A stretch of 64,000 bases of DNA from Culex pipiens pallens (Eukaryota > Arthropoda > Insecta > Diptera > Culicidae): NCBI RefSeq assembly GCF_016801865.2, contig NC_068938.1, positions 31,192,129 through 31,256,128 on the forward strand, given 5' to 3'. Of this stretch, positions 11,537 through 22,793 are shown in pieces (the first letter of the stretch is position 1; the number at the start of each line of letters is the position of its first letter). The translations under genes were made by a program, and so were the position numbers. The notes beneath the pieces were generated by a model. The model made no database searches, had not been told where the DNA came from, and worked only from the letters and a program-made list of their open reading frames with translations.

Positions 11537-12327
11537 ATTCTCTACCAACTCACAAGAAATCGGAAAAAGTTAACACGACCCCACTTCGATTTGCCTGAAA
11601 CTTTTTCTTAAGGGGTAACTTTTGTCCCTGATCACGAATCCGAGGTCCGTTTTGTGATATCTCAGGATGGAGGGGCGGTACGACCCCTTCAATTTTTGAA
11701 CATGCGAAAAAAGAGGTGGTTTTCAACAATTTGCAGCCTGAAACGGTGATGAGATAGAAATTTGGTGTCAAAGAGACTTTTATGTAAAATTAGACGCCCG
11801 ATTTGATGGTTTACTCAGAATTCCGAAAAAAAGTATTTTTCATCGAAAAAAACACTAAAAAAGTTTTAAAAATTCTCCCATTTTCCGTTACTCGACTGTA
11901 ATTTTTTTTTGGAACATGTCATTTTATGGGAAATTTAATGTACTTTTCGAATCTTCATTGACCCAGAAGGGTCATTTTTTCATCTAGAACAAAATTTTTC
12001 ATTTTAAAATTTCGTGTTTTTCTAACTTTGCAGGGTTATTTTTTAGAGTGTAACAATGTTCTACAAAGTTGTAGAGCAGATAATAACAAAATTTTCGATA
12101 TATAAAAATAAGGGGTTCCCTTCTCTCTGACTTCAGGCTGCAAATTATTGAAAACACCTCATTTTTCGCATGTTCAAAAATTGAAGGGGTCGTACTACTC
12201 CTCCGTCACGAGATATCAAAAAATGGACCTCGGATCCGTGATCAGGAACAAAAGTTACCACTTAGGACAAAGTTTCACTCAAATCGAAGAGGGGTCGAGG
12301 CAACTGCTGTGTGAGTTGGCTGAGAAT
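11537..12327. mobile_element. Family A foldback MITE, most complete copy
   Basis: The TIRs begin ATTCTCTACCAACTCACA on the left and end TGTGAGTTGGCTGAGAAT on the right, with TA at both flanks (11535-11536, 12328-12329). The outer thirds are reverse complements: the CGACCCCTTCAATTTTTGAA block answers the TTCAAAAATTGAAGGGGTCG block. It is about 790 bp with no transposase frame. Related copies lie at 3349-5542, 49141-49906 and 1510-1640. Confidence 0.8.
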
Positions 12328-12487
12328 TACTCACATTGAAACTTTGAAACTTATATGCTGATATATCGGTATAGGTAAATTGAGTACTTTTATCCCAAGT
12401 AAGATTTTTTTTGTTTGAAAATGGCGGCAACAAACTCATTTTTAATTATTGTGGCTTAAAATATGCCTGTTTTTCCGCATTTGAGTA

Positions 12488-13399
12488 CCGTAAAACGGGG
12501 TGACTTTGATAGCCGGGGTGACTTTGATAGGTTTGCGATTTTTCCGCAAAATGAAGAGTATAATTAAAATACGTAAGGAATGGTTTAGAAACATACTGAC
12601 CGTGGTAGAAAAGAGTTCAAAGTACCTCAAGAAGAACTTTTCATAAAATATTGACAAGTTTTAAAAGTTAGTTAACTATAGTTAAGAAAATGTTGATGAA
12701 AGTAATTATTTTAAACTTCTCAAAGTGTCATGTTTTTCTCAATGAACATGATTTTTAATCGAAAAACGGAATGCATTTTCGGATTCTTTGAACAATTTTC
12801 CTCAAGGAGAAGGTTAAAAAAGTTTGTAAATAACAAATAATATGTGTTTTTGAAACACAATTAAAAAAAATATTCAAATTTGTAAAATGTGAAAACTTTT
12901 GATTCGTGCTTAGAATTCAGTATAAAATGCAATATAAATCGATAATTTTATAAACATAACTAGTTTTAACAAATTTCAGGCAAAATTCCGACTTTTTAAC
13001 ATTTTTACCTCAAATTTTTATGTGTTTTGCTAAAAAGCTTATAAACATAGTTAACTGAATATAAACATTGATTTTTTTTTCTTAAAAACTATATCAGCTA
13101 CTTTAGTGATGGTACATTCAACGTACAAATGCACACAAATAAAGTTTGAACATCTTAATTATGATTTTAACAAGAAAAACTATGACTATCAAAGTCACCC
13201 CGGAATTAAAACTAAGAATTTTTAACGCAACTATTTTTCTAAACATTATTGAAAAAACTTTTTTTCCGAAATAGTGCTAGACTTTGTGTGGCCTACCCCA
13301 GTACATGTTTTAAAAATAATAATGTTGAGAAAAACATTACCTGTTGGAAAATATTCTAAAAACAAATTGAAATCCTATCAAAGTCATCCCGGTTTACGG
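12488..13399. mobile_element. Family D MITE, intact copy
   Basis: The TIRs CCGTAAAACGGGGTGACTTT (12488) and AAAGTCATCCCGGTTTACGG (13399) are flanked by TA (12486-12487, 13400-13401). The GGGGTGACTTTGATAG motif is repeated just inside the left end, and an internal CTATCAAAGTCACCCC lies near 13186. The element is 912 bp, AT-rich inside, and non-coding. A second copy at 34388-35723 provides an independent check of the ends. Confidence 0.85.
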
Positions 13400-13814
13400 T
13401 AATCAAAATTCAATAGAAAATTGGGTCAATATTTTTTAATGTGTAGCTTTTTTTTACTGGTCTTAACTAATACCTTCAACTTAACCAAAGGCAAAAAATG
13501 ATTGTTAAACTCCTTCCCAAGATACAGATTTTCGAATAATTAAAACCACTATTGTATGGGTAGCTAGGGTTTATCAAACTTCACCACTTCTGAGCAATTC
13601 TCTACAAAATCAGTCGAAACCGTGCATTTCTATTTTCTGTATCTCAAACTTATTAGCGAAAGCCCCTATGACCACAAAAGTCATTTTGTGTCATGGGTTC
13701 ACTTATACAAGGCTCCATACAATATTAGCTGATCATATAAAAATGGTACCGAAATATTCGAAAATATGTAATCTTTGACAATGTTGGAAGAATGATAACT
13801 GCTAAAGAAATTGG
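13400..13814. other. AT-rich spacer between two MITEs
   Basis: I see no gene and no repeat structure in this roughly 400-base stretch. Confidence 0.4.
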
Positions 13815-13816
13815 TA

Positions 13817-14460
13817 CACTCATCCCTCATATTCGGAACAGTTTACAGATCGGCCAATGTTCAGCAAATCATAGCAAATCGATAATAGAACATAATGATT
13901 AGCTTTTACCTTCATTTGAAAGCTATCCTTGCGATCTTTCGAAAGCTGTATCGAACAACTGCAAATTTTAACTTTTCTATCAAGTTTTTGAAGAAAAACA
14001 TTGACCCATGAAAACCACAAATTCGGAACACTTTTTTCTTACGGATGTAAACAAACTTTGATTCTCTCTTGGAGTACATATTTTTTACAAAATAATGACT
14101 TCACTCACTGAAATCAATGAAACTCAAGCTTAGTGATGTTTTATGAATGGTCTGATAACTTTTTTTGTGAAAATATCAGTTTAATCCAGGTGTTCCATAA
14201 TTGTGGGAGGCACAATAACATCCCACAATTATGGAACGGGCAATTTGGAGGCAGTGTTTTGATGCTCTGAATAAAATAGTCTCGAAATGCAGTTTTTTGT
14301 CCAAAATGAACTACTTTTACTAGTGAAATAGCAAAAGAATGTCCAAATAAAGGTCCTAAAAATAGCAGGGGCGACAGAAAAAATGCATTTGGCATGCTAT
14401 TGACAAATTATCACAAAAGTGTTCCGAATTTGTGGGTGTTCCGAATATGTGGGATGACTG
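13817..14460. mobile_element. 644-bp MITE with TTCGGAACA ends
   Basis: The left TIR CACTCATCCCTCATATTCGG and the right TIR CCGAATATGTGGGATGACTG are inverted copies with two or three mismatches. TA flanks both ends (13815-13816, 14461-14462). A related word, CACAAATTCGGAACAC, is repeated internally at 14020-14035 and, inverted, near 14418. It is non-coding. Confidence 0.8.
14191..14237. repeat. Short perfect hairpin inside the 644-bp MITE
   Basis: GTTCCATAATTGTGGGA (14192-14208) and its inverted copy TCCCACAATTATGGAAC (14221-14237) are separated by 12 bases. This may be a small nested palindrome or a subterminal transposase-binding repeat. Confidence 0.75.
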
Positions 14461-14462
14461 TA

Positions 14463-15648
14463 CACGGAATTTTTTTTAAAATTAAATTTCTTTTCATAAA
14501 AATTCAATCTCCCAAAAATAATGTTGTTTCATTTTTAAATTTTTTTGATATTGTGGGATGGAAACAAACTATTGACCATTAGGAATGTATTTATACAAAT
14601 TTTTCCACCGAGTTAGGATTTTTTGAAACATGCGTATTCTGGAGAAATAGAAATCAACATGTGCAATTTTTTTTATTGATGCATTCTGTCTGAATTATTT
14701 TTTTATTATTTTGAGTAAAACAAACATAGCCTATTCTTAAAAATCTAATCTTTAAAAAGCAGTGAAATTTCAACGAATGTGTATAATGCAGAAACAGCAA
14801 CTTTGAAAATGCAACAAATTGCGTTAATTCCGCACTTCCGCACATGCCGCACTTTTCAGCTTGATATAAAAACAGGGAATTCTTCCACCAATCTACCCCT
14901 CAGAAAAAAATCAACTCTGCGCCAGAGTGAATAAAATATAATTTCCACTTCTCAGTGTTATGATATTTATGTTTTTCTCTTCTTCACCCATTTTCCGCCA
15001 TTCTTTTTCTTCTCCTCCTGTGCCGTCAGGAAAAGTGACTTGGACGCACTTTTTTTCCGCGCTCTCAACCTGATGTCGAGAGTCGGCACTATTTTATGAA
15101 CCCATCATCACATGTTTTCCATCTCCCTCCTCCCGCTCCGCTTCAAAATTTCCCTCCAATCCAACCGAAACGAAACGATCTGTCACAATACCGAATTCTT
15201 GCTGCTGCTTTCCGCGACTGACGGTTCGGAAATTATGAAAACAAACTCGTTTTTTTCTGTGTTCGAAGGTACGACGACCATGTCGCAAGCCGCGACCCAG
15301 CCGGTCGCAATTTTGTTTGCATTATTTTGAATTATGTGATAGAATAATACCGAAAACTCCTTTTCCACCTACCCAGAATATAGTGGCTGTTTTCTTGTGA
15401 CAGAATTTAGAAAGGAAAAGTTTTCCCCTTTCCTACTTTGCGCCATTTTCCTGCAAAAATTTGTGATGATCATTAGCAAGTGTTTTGCCGTTCAAATCAT
15501 GAACCTCGTCACGGTTGTTTGTCTTGTCCTCGTGAACCGCTTGTTTTAATGGTTTTATATATATTTTGTGTACTGTCACCGAGGGTAAATTTCACGCGTT
15601 TTTTTTGTCAGCGAATGTACGATTAACAATTTAAGAAAGCGATAAATA
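14463..15648. other. No gene recognised; GC-richer single-copy island from about 14980
   Basis: 14463-14980 is AT-rich. 14980-15648 has balanced composition and no similarity to the repeats seen elsewhere. A TATA-like run (TTTTATATATATTTTG, 15552-15567) lies about 85 bases before the candidate ATG at 15649, and a pyrimidine run ending in TTTTTTGTCAG ends at 15611. Both are compatible with a transcription start or an acceptor upstream of that candidate exon. Neither is strong evidence. Confidence 0.3.
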
Positions 15649-15730
15649 ATGTACGTCCGAAAGTATTTGCAAACATTCGCGGTACTGCGGCGTTGGTTTC
15701 GGGAGAAGTTTTGGGACAGTCTGTCCGACG
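15649..15730 (+). CDS. Candidate alternative first coding exon, unidentified
   Basis: ATG at 15649 (A at -3, in-frame TAA just upstream at 15643-15645) opens 27 codons plus one base. They run to a strong 5' splice site, GACG|GTAAGTG, at 15730/15731. The predicted start MYVRKYLQTFAVLRRWFREK is basic and aromatic-rich, and could form an amphipathic helix. I do not recognise the protein. A small first exon within a long intron would encode an alternative N-terminus. The open length is short enough to arise by chance, so the splice donor and the single-copy context carry most of the weight. No polypyrimidine-branch context is needed if it is a first exon. Confidence 0.25.
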
Positions 15731-16290
15731 GTAAGTGTTCTTTAAAGTTAGGATACTCACTGTCGACGATTATTAATGGCGAAACAACGAGCGCTATAAT
15801 AACATTATATCGTGCATCGCTATAAGTAGCGGACATAAAACGAGATGATTAAGATTACGGTGATCACTGCCTTGAAGGCACTTTGTTGGCTAATACGTGT
15901 TGAATATTTTCATGGCATTGTTTGAATTGTAAGGTCAAAACAGCGTTTTATTGCTGAGGTTTTCGTGAAATGGATTTTCTAAAAATAATTTGTGTTAAAT
16001 AGATTAGTTGTAATGAAACGCACTTATTTCAAATTAAGGTCATTCTTTTCATTCGTCATTCGATGAATTTACAGAATATGTTTATCAAAGTAATTCTCTG
16101 ATGCTACGAACAATGTAAATTTGTTGATACTTTGTGAGTGTTTTATCTTAGACCAAAACAGCATTTTAATTGCAAAAGCAGGTAACTTTCACATATAATG
16201 AATCATTTGTTAGATTGGAAGTTTTGTAGTTCAATATTGAGGGAAATGAGCCATTTCAAATTTTCATTTATGTTTTTTTTTTATCTGGCT
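15731..16290. other. No gene recognised
   Basis: AT-rich, apparently single-copy DNA following the candidate donor site. No repeat or open frame of note. Confidence 0.4.
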
Positions 16291-16830
16291 TAAACTTTTT
16301 AGGTGCTTTTCTTATGCCCAAGGAAGCCAATTTGCATCATCCCTGTGTCTAAATAATTTTCCATACAAATTTGGCAAATGTCCATACAAAACAGAACGTG
16401 AAAATTAAAAAAAATGTCTTTTGAAGGAATTTTTTGATACATTTGGTATCTTCGGCAAATTTAGATAGATAAGGACAACATCAAACAAAAAAATATATAC
16501 ACGGAAATTTTGTGCTAGTTTTCTGAATCACTTTTTGTAACTGAATTGAATTAAAAACAAATTTAATTTTTTATATTTTATTTATGTTTTTTTAAAGGAC
16601 ATAAAATGCCATCTTTTCAGAAAATTCAAGGAAGGGCTAACAGTCATTGACCAAGTAATAATTTAAAAAAAGTTTTTATCAAACATTGAAAAAGTTAAAA
16701 CAAAATTTATGGATTGAATTCTTAATTTGAAATTTAATTTCTAATCAAAAAGCCCTTATGTGACGTCCCTTTTGATAAAGTTACAGCAATTTTATGGTGT
16801 ATTGTGTAAAGTCACAATTTTCCAATTTGA
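16291..16830. repeat. Family F fragment
   Basis: Words such as CCATACAAATTTGGCAAATG and GGACATAAAATGCCATCTTT match, in one or the other orientation, the family F blocks at 20885-22765, 23826-24075 and 50105-50340. The copy is degraded and no ends are visible. Confidence 0.5.
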
Positions 16831-17040
16831 AAAATAGTGTCTTTGCACCTACACAGTATAAAAAAGGTTGAATTTAGAAAGAAAGAAAAATTGATGACTG
16901 AATATTTCCTTTGTTTAAATATAATTTTATATCAATTTCTGTAGGATATGAAAAATCACTGATAAAGAATGTAAATTTACACATTTTAAGAGACAATATT
17001 ATACCTATGTCTACCGAAAGTATTCTAATTTTTAATATTA

Positions 17041-17546
17041 GGCCGTTGCAAATATTTTTTGAAGTTTATGTCCGTCGACTCTGGTCGGAGTCTGGGAGGG
17101 GAAGGGGGCAAAAAAATATAAAAATATAAAAATTTTAATTACAATTCATGGTCTCAACATTTGAATGAAAAAAGTATTCAAAAATGCATTTTACACCTGC
17201 CCAGTTGTTTTACAATCATTAGTTTTCAAAATAAGCAAGCATTGAAGAGATTTTTTTTTCGCCGAAAAAAAAACTTTTTGCGGTGCTGTACATTGGATTT
17301 TCACAAAAATTAAAAGTATTTTGATGGATCCCAGACATGCTAAATATGATATTAAATGCAGGAAAATGAATATCAAATTGTTTACAGTTGTAAGACTTCT
17401 ATGTCCTTTGAAATTTTTTGAAATTTTAAAATTTTTTGAAATTTTGAAGTTTTTTGAAAGAATTTTTTTTTTGCCCCCTGATTTTCGGATCAATTTTGAA
17501 GAAAGGGGGGACGACATAGGGGAGGCGAAAAATATTTGCAACGGTC
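17041..17546. mobile_element. 506-bp MITE with GGCCGTTGCAAATATTTTT ends
   Basis: The left end GGCCGTTGCAAATATTTTTT answers the right end AAAAATATTTGCAACGGTC, flanked by TTA on both sides (17038-17040, 17547-17549). A three-base TTA duplication is the pattern of PIF/Harbinger elements, but no transposase is present to confirm this. Related ends appear at 20275-20345 (left end) and 39410-39435 (right end, AAATATTTGCGACGGCCTAA). Confidence 0.7.
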
Positions 17547-17654
17547 TTATTATATAAACTGATTTAACATTTTTTTTAAAATTGAAAATGTTTTTAAGAT
17601 TGATATAAGCTTCTAAGTATAATTTTCAACTGAATTCAAGTAATAAATGGAGTA

Positions 17655-18083
17655 CAGTCCAGACTCGATTATCCGAATGCCTCGGTAAAATTTCACTTCA
17701 TATAATCAAATCGTCGGATAATCGAATTACGAAAAAAATATGTATGTCTTATGTATGATTGTTTAGCTTAAGTATGAGCCCTTAACTACTCCAAAGTAAT
17801 TCAGAATTTTTAAATCCAAGATGGTGGCCAAAATAGCGGTGATGATGAATTGTAAAAATGCATTTAGTAATTTGTAAGGCAATCAACCATTCAAATTTGA
17901 TCAAAATGGGTCGTAGAATTCGAATTTAATATTAAAAGCAAGAATGAAAAAAAAAACATATGAAAAAACTTTTTTTTGTTCATGATTCGATTATACGAAA
18001 TTCCATACAAAAATTGGGATAATCGAACCGCGGATAATCGAAAATTTGGATAATCGAAATTTCGGATAATCGAGTCTGGACTG
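17655..18083. mobile_element. Family P (pogo-like) MITE, copy 1
   Basis: The TIRs CAGTCCAGACTCGATTATCC and GGATAATCGAGTCTGGACTG are perfect over 20 bases and flanked by TA (17653-17654, 18084-18085). Extra GGATAATCGAA words lie inside each end. This end type and the TA target fit pogo/Tigger-class elements; that class call is from memory. The interior carries CCAAGATGGTGGCC at 17816-17829. It is 429 bp and non-coding. Confidence 0.85.
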
Positions 18084-18407
18084 TATTAAGAAATGAGTAA
18101 GCAGCATTATATTACATCTCAGCTGTTCAGAATTCGACAGTAGTTTTATATAGAAATTTATAAAACAAGTTTTCTAAATGTGATTCAAATTGGGATTGGG
18201 GTTCTGTAAATTTACAAAAGATGCCCAAAAATAAGTAGTAAATTATTCTTCGATTATGGTGAATTTTCAAATGATAAATTTTGGTTCCTCAGATTGGACG
18301 CAATAATTTGATTATTAGATACATGTATATATTTTCGTGCATTTTCAATTTTTATCAATTTGATGTTATACTATAAAATAATAATTTACAAATTTTGAAA
18401 TTGATTT

Positions 18408-18484
18408 CCAGAAGTTGATTAGCATGAGCATGGTTGACTTCCAATGAGCTGCTACTCCGTAATTGACAAATCAGCTGAAGTTAG
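18408..18484 (-). mobile_element. 77-bp severely truncated retroposon with a long target duplication
   Basis: The insert is flanked by direct repeats starting TAATTTACAAATTTTGAAAT at 18382-18407 and 18485-18510 (26 bases, one mismatch). Its left part has GCATGAGCATGG and its middle has GCTGCTACTCCG, matching the tail-proximal ends of the retroposons at 45243-45820 and 55962-56660. The hexamer tail is on the left, so the insert is read on the minus strand. It appears to be a 5'-truncated copy. Confidence 0.65.
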
Positions 18485-18510
18485 TAATTTACAAATTTTG
18501 AAATTAATTT

Positions 18511-20270
18511 AAAGAATTTAAATAAATTCAAATAAAAATCAAATTCAACATAAGTTCTGACAGCACGCAAGCTCTAACCCGAAAAAAAGCATCGCACAAT
18601 TTCCGCCCAAAATCGTTACCACGTCGAGACAAGTTTAGCGCAATAAACCAAACAAAGTTATTGCATTTGCATTTGCGGAGAACAGGTCAGAAGACCAACC
18701 AGCCAACAAAAAAAAACTAAACTCCCAAATACTCACAGAAGAAAGAAACAATTCCCCAACCAAAATACAAGCCCCCGTGTGTTTGCGGGTCCGTCGCCGT
18801 AAATGTCGTTATCGAGCGTCCAATCTTTCTGGCTGGGCGAAATAATTTATTTAATTTTTCATTACCCATTTTAACGTTCTTGCGAGCCGCAACCTTCTTG
18901 CTGGAAGCAGCAGCAGCAGCAGCAACAGCACAGGCTCAGTGTCAGATCATTGAGACAGATCGGAAACCGCGAACCAAAAGACCATGAGACAGCTCGAACT
19001 CCGCGTGAGAGGTTCAGAGAAGCGCAACGGTGGAGAGGTGCCAACAAGACTTCACCTCAGCGTTAGCAGAGCGGTATGAGCTTCTGGCAGCATCTCGTGG
19101 AGTTCTGAAGTGGAGTTGGAGAGAGAGAGAGAGAGGAGGGGGACCAAAATCTCTTCATCGATATGGTGCTCCTTGGTATTTGCTGGTAGTACATGAAAAA
19201 TCTTCGGCAAAAAAAAAGTTTAGTTTTAGTGAGTCAATTTATGTACATTCTTGCATTAAATATTCTTGGCTTGCCAGGCTCGATGACCAACATTTTATTG
19301 AACAGTGAGAAAATCTGTTCTTGGTCATAGTTGAGTCATTAAATTTAAATATATTTTTGAGAAAATAAATTAAAAAAATACATTAGAAAATCAGTTTTGA
19401 ATTAAACACTGTAAGTCAAATTTGAAATTGATTAAAACTAAATAAAAAAATTTGACCAATTTTACCAATTGAACTAAAAGTTCTTACACTATTCCCTAAT
19501 ACTCTGTACTGGCTGCTGGATGCATTTTTTTCTTCTTCTGATACATACATTCACATGGAAAGGCTAAGACGGCGGAAGGGAGTGTCGTCTTTCAGAGATA
19601 TTAATTTTTGCAAATGTTTGCACGAAGTTGTGTTTGGGCAGCTCCAAGTGCTCGAATGCTTCGTGATGGTCAAGTTTGTTTTTACGATTTTTTAAACTTT
19701 GGAAAAGTATTGTTTTCAAAAGTGTTTGAATAAATGCAAGTAGGTTGTTTTGCTTAATATTACAAAAAAAAACGGATAAAATTTAAATAAAATCGAAAAT
19801 CTCACTGGTAGGTGAATCGAAAATAATACAACTTTCGTTCTTGATCAACTTGTTTTGGCCGGTTGGAGATGATGCTGTTGGCCAGCCTGGACCCGGACCC
19901 ATGTGCATGTGAACATCAATTGAGTGACCTTGAGGGGGTTTTCGATTTTATTTGCACAAAATTTTCGGTTTTGCGCTGGCGATTAAATGCTCGTTTTTAT
20001 TGGTCAGAATATTGGCAAAAGGTTAGGCTCGAATTGAAAACGAGATTCTGAATGTGTTTATGTGAAATACATGTCAGAACTTGTTTTGGTAGCTTCTGAC
20101 ATTGAAATACAATTTTCATCAATGTATTTCAGATTTTTTCGAAATAATCAGAAACAGTTAAACACAACTTTATATTTTAATTTCATCACATTTTGAACCT
20201 CACTTTAATAATAGAACCGAAGTATTCATTTTTAAATGGATTGTTTATTTTTTCAAAAAAAGTTAAAACA
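18511..20270. other. No gene recognised; single-copy island with short simple repeats
   Basis: 18540-19310 has balanced composition with (CAG)n at 18907-18929 and (GA)n at 19120-19138. 19310-20270 is more AT-rich. Short frames near 19030-19308 and 19863-20051 have no recognisable domains and no flanking splice signals that I would trust. Confidence 0.35.
18907..18929. repeat. (CAG)n microsatellite
   Basis: About seven CAG units with one CAA interruption. Not in a supported reading frame. Confidence 0.8.
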
Positions 20271-20274
20271 CTAG

Positions 20275-20345
20275 GCTTGTGAAAATTTTATTTAATGTTT
20301 TTGTCCCTCGGCTCTGGTCAAAGTCGAGGAGAGCGAGGGGCATAG
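20275..20345. repeat. End fragment of the GGCCGTTGC-type MITE
   Basis: TAGGCTTGTGAAAATTTTAT followed by a GTCCCTCGGCTCTGGTC block resembles the left end of the MITE at 17041-17546 (TAGGCCGTTGCAAATATTTT and GTCCGTCGACTCTGGTC). No matching right end is seen nearby. Confidence 0.45.
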
Positions 20346-20884
20346 AAATATAAAATTACTTTTTTCCTATTTCAAGTCTAATTTTCACAATTTTTGAACT
20401 AAATATATTGCAAAACGTCATTAGAGTTGCGTTACTGTAAAAAAATCAAAAGTAATAAATTAATGAACATATTTTTTACTGCCGTATCGGTTTTTTTTTT
20501 ACCTGTGGTCACAAATTCAAAAGTTGTAAAATGCACTTATTTGATAATATGGGTTAAAAATAAACGTTGAACACTTTATTCGAAATAGTTTTTTTCGATG
20601 AAAATTATCCTTTTCAACTATTCTATTGCATCCTGATTTTATAGGAAAATTTTGAAGAGAAGGTAGACAAAAAATTGAGGTAAAATAAGCATTGACTTAA
20701 TTTCAGAAAGTTAATCACTGTGAATGAATACTGTTGGTTGACCTGAAGGATTATCTCCTCATTTTGAAAAGAATGTTATCTATTTATATTAAAATTTAAC
20801 TTAACAAAAATTTAACTTTTTGTCACTAAAACTTGATTTGCTAAAAAACACTATTTTTATTTTTTTGATTTTTTAATATGTTTT

Positions 20885-22765
20885 AGAGGACATCAAATGC
20901 CAACTTTTCAGAAATTTCCAGGTTGTGCAAAAAATCTTTGACCGAGTTATGAATTTTTGAATCAATCGAAATATAGGTCGCAAAAATTTTTCAACTTCAT
21001 TTTTCGATATGAAATCAAATTTGCAATCAAAAAGTACCTCAGTGAAATTTTGATAAAGTGCACCGTTTTCAAGTTAAATCTATTTCTAGGTGACTTTTTT
21101 GAAAATAGTCGCAGTTTTAATTTTTTTTTAAATTAGTGCACATGTTTGCCCACTTTTGAAAAAAAAAATTGAAAAGCTGAGAAAATTCTCTATATTTTGC
21201 TTTTTTGAACTTTGTTGATACGACCCTTAGTTGCTGAGATAGGGGAAAGTGGGGCAAGTGTAACAAGCTTAGGAAATGCTCGTTATAAAAAAACGTTAAA
21301 AAATCTGTCGGATTTTTCATAATCATCTTATTCCAGGTCTTGACTAAGACTTTGATAGAAAAAGTTAAAAAAAAATGTTTTTTAATGTTAAAAATTGATT
21401 TTAAAATTTTTGATTTTCCGTACGTTCTTCTCAACTAGTGGGGCAAGACGAACAACCCGTTGGGGCAAGAGGATCAATTCATGTAACAACATGTCAATTT
21501 GCTAACAAGTGAACTGTTATCACTTAGATACATCAGATTAGAATATATTTGAAACGTTTCTTTCATTTTTAGATTAAATAATAATATTTTACTAAAAAAT
21601 TGATCGTTTTTACGAAAAAAAATATTACTCAGATGAAAAAAAGGAAATTTTAAAAATATCACTATATTTTGCATGGACAATTTTTTTAACAATTGTTTAT
21701 CAGTTTTTAAGTATTTTTATGTATTTTTTCCCAATAAAATATGTTGTTGCAGCAATTCGTATTTTTTTCCATACTAAAAATCCATATGGTACACTTGCCC
21801 CACCTGAACAAGATTTTTTTTAAACTCTCAACAAAAATAACTAAAAGTTAAATCATACTTTATAAAAGGTGCAAGTCATTGGTAGGGACACTACTGATCT
21901 AGGAAACATAGCATTTTGATTAAATGAGCCTTAAAACGAACCCTAAGCCTTATTTTGTACTTTCCAAATATTATAAGAAAACAAAGGTTTAGAGAAAAAC
22001 TTAATTAAATCTTACGCCCCGTGGCGTGTACGTCGTTTTGGCGGATATGTGGTAGTAGAATCAGTTAATTGCATTGCTAGCAACAATTCCTCATACTGGA
22101 AATAATCAAAATTGTAAAAATTACGGCCTTTCGAGCGATTGTTCCTCTTGCCCCATATGGTCGTCTTGCCCCACCTTCCCCTATTGCCATGCAAACGTTC
22201 AAAACCAGGAAAATTGATGTTTTCTAAGTCTCACCCAAACAACCCACCATCTTCTAATGTCGATTTCTCAGCAACTAATGGTCCGATTAACAATGTTAAA
22301 ATATGATACATTCGTGAAATTTTCCAATCTTTTCTAAAAAAATATTTTCGAAATTAAAAAAAAGACAAATATTTAAAAAGGGCGTAATATTGAATGTTTG
22401 ACCCTATTGAAATTATATCTCAGCAACTAAGGGTCGTATCAACAAAGTCAAAAAAAGCAAAATATAGAGAATTTTCTTAGCTTTTCAAAAATATTTTTTT
22501 CAAAAGTGGGCAAACATGTGCACTTATTTAAAAAAAATTAAAACTGCGACTATTTTCGAAAAAGTCACCTAAAAATGGATTTAACGGTGCACTTAATCAA
22601 AATTTTACTTTAGTACTTTTTGGTTGCAAATTTGAAAAATGAAGTTGAAAAATTTTTGAGACCAATATTTCGATTTTTTGAAAAAAATCAGTATTGATTC
22701 AAGAATTCATAACTCGGTCAAAGATTTTTTGCACAACCTGGAAATTTCTGAAAAGTTGGCATTTT
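20885..22765. mobile_element. Family F long palindrome, interrupted at its centre
   Basis: The arms 20899-21240 and 22423-22763 are close inverted copies: GTTGATACGACCCTTAGTTG on the left answers CAACTAAGGGTCGTATCAAC on the right, and CCAACTTTTCAGAAATTTCC answers GGAAATTTCTGAAAAGTTGG. Most of the central part is a separate inserted element (21242-22181). No coding capacity is seen. Confidence 0.75.
21242..22181. mobile_element. GGGGCAAG-type MITE nested in the palindrome
   Basis: The TIRs GGGGAAAGTGGGGCAAG and CTTGCCCCACCTTCCCC have one mismatch, and TA flanks each side (21240-21241, 22182-22183). Subterminal copies of the CTTGCCCCA word occur near 21441, 21789 and 22148. It is 940 bp and AT-rich inside. 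Two AT-rich minus-strand frames inside it are not recognisable. Confidence 0.75.
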
Positions 22766-22793
22766 TTGGGCATCAATTTTTTTCAGTGTAGTC

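Noticed and set aside
15576..15836. 86-codon minus-strand frame overlapping the candidate first exon
   Set aside because: It has no recognisable domain. The plus-strand reading with a strong donor is more economical, though that is also weak.
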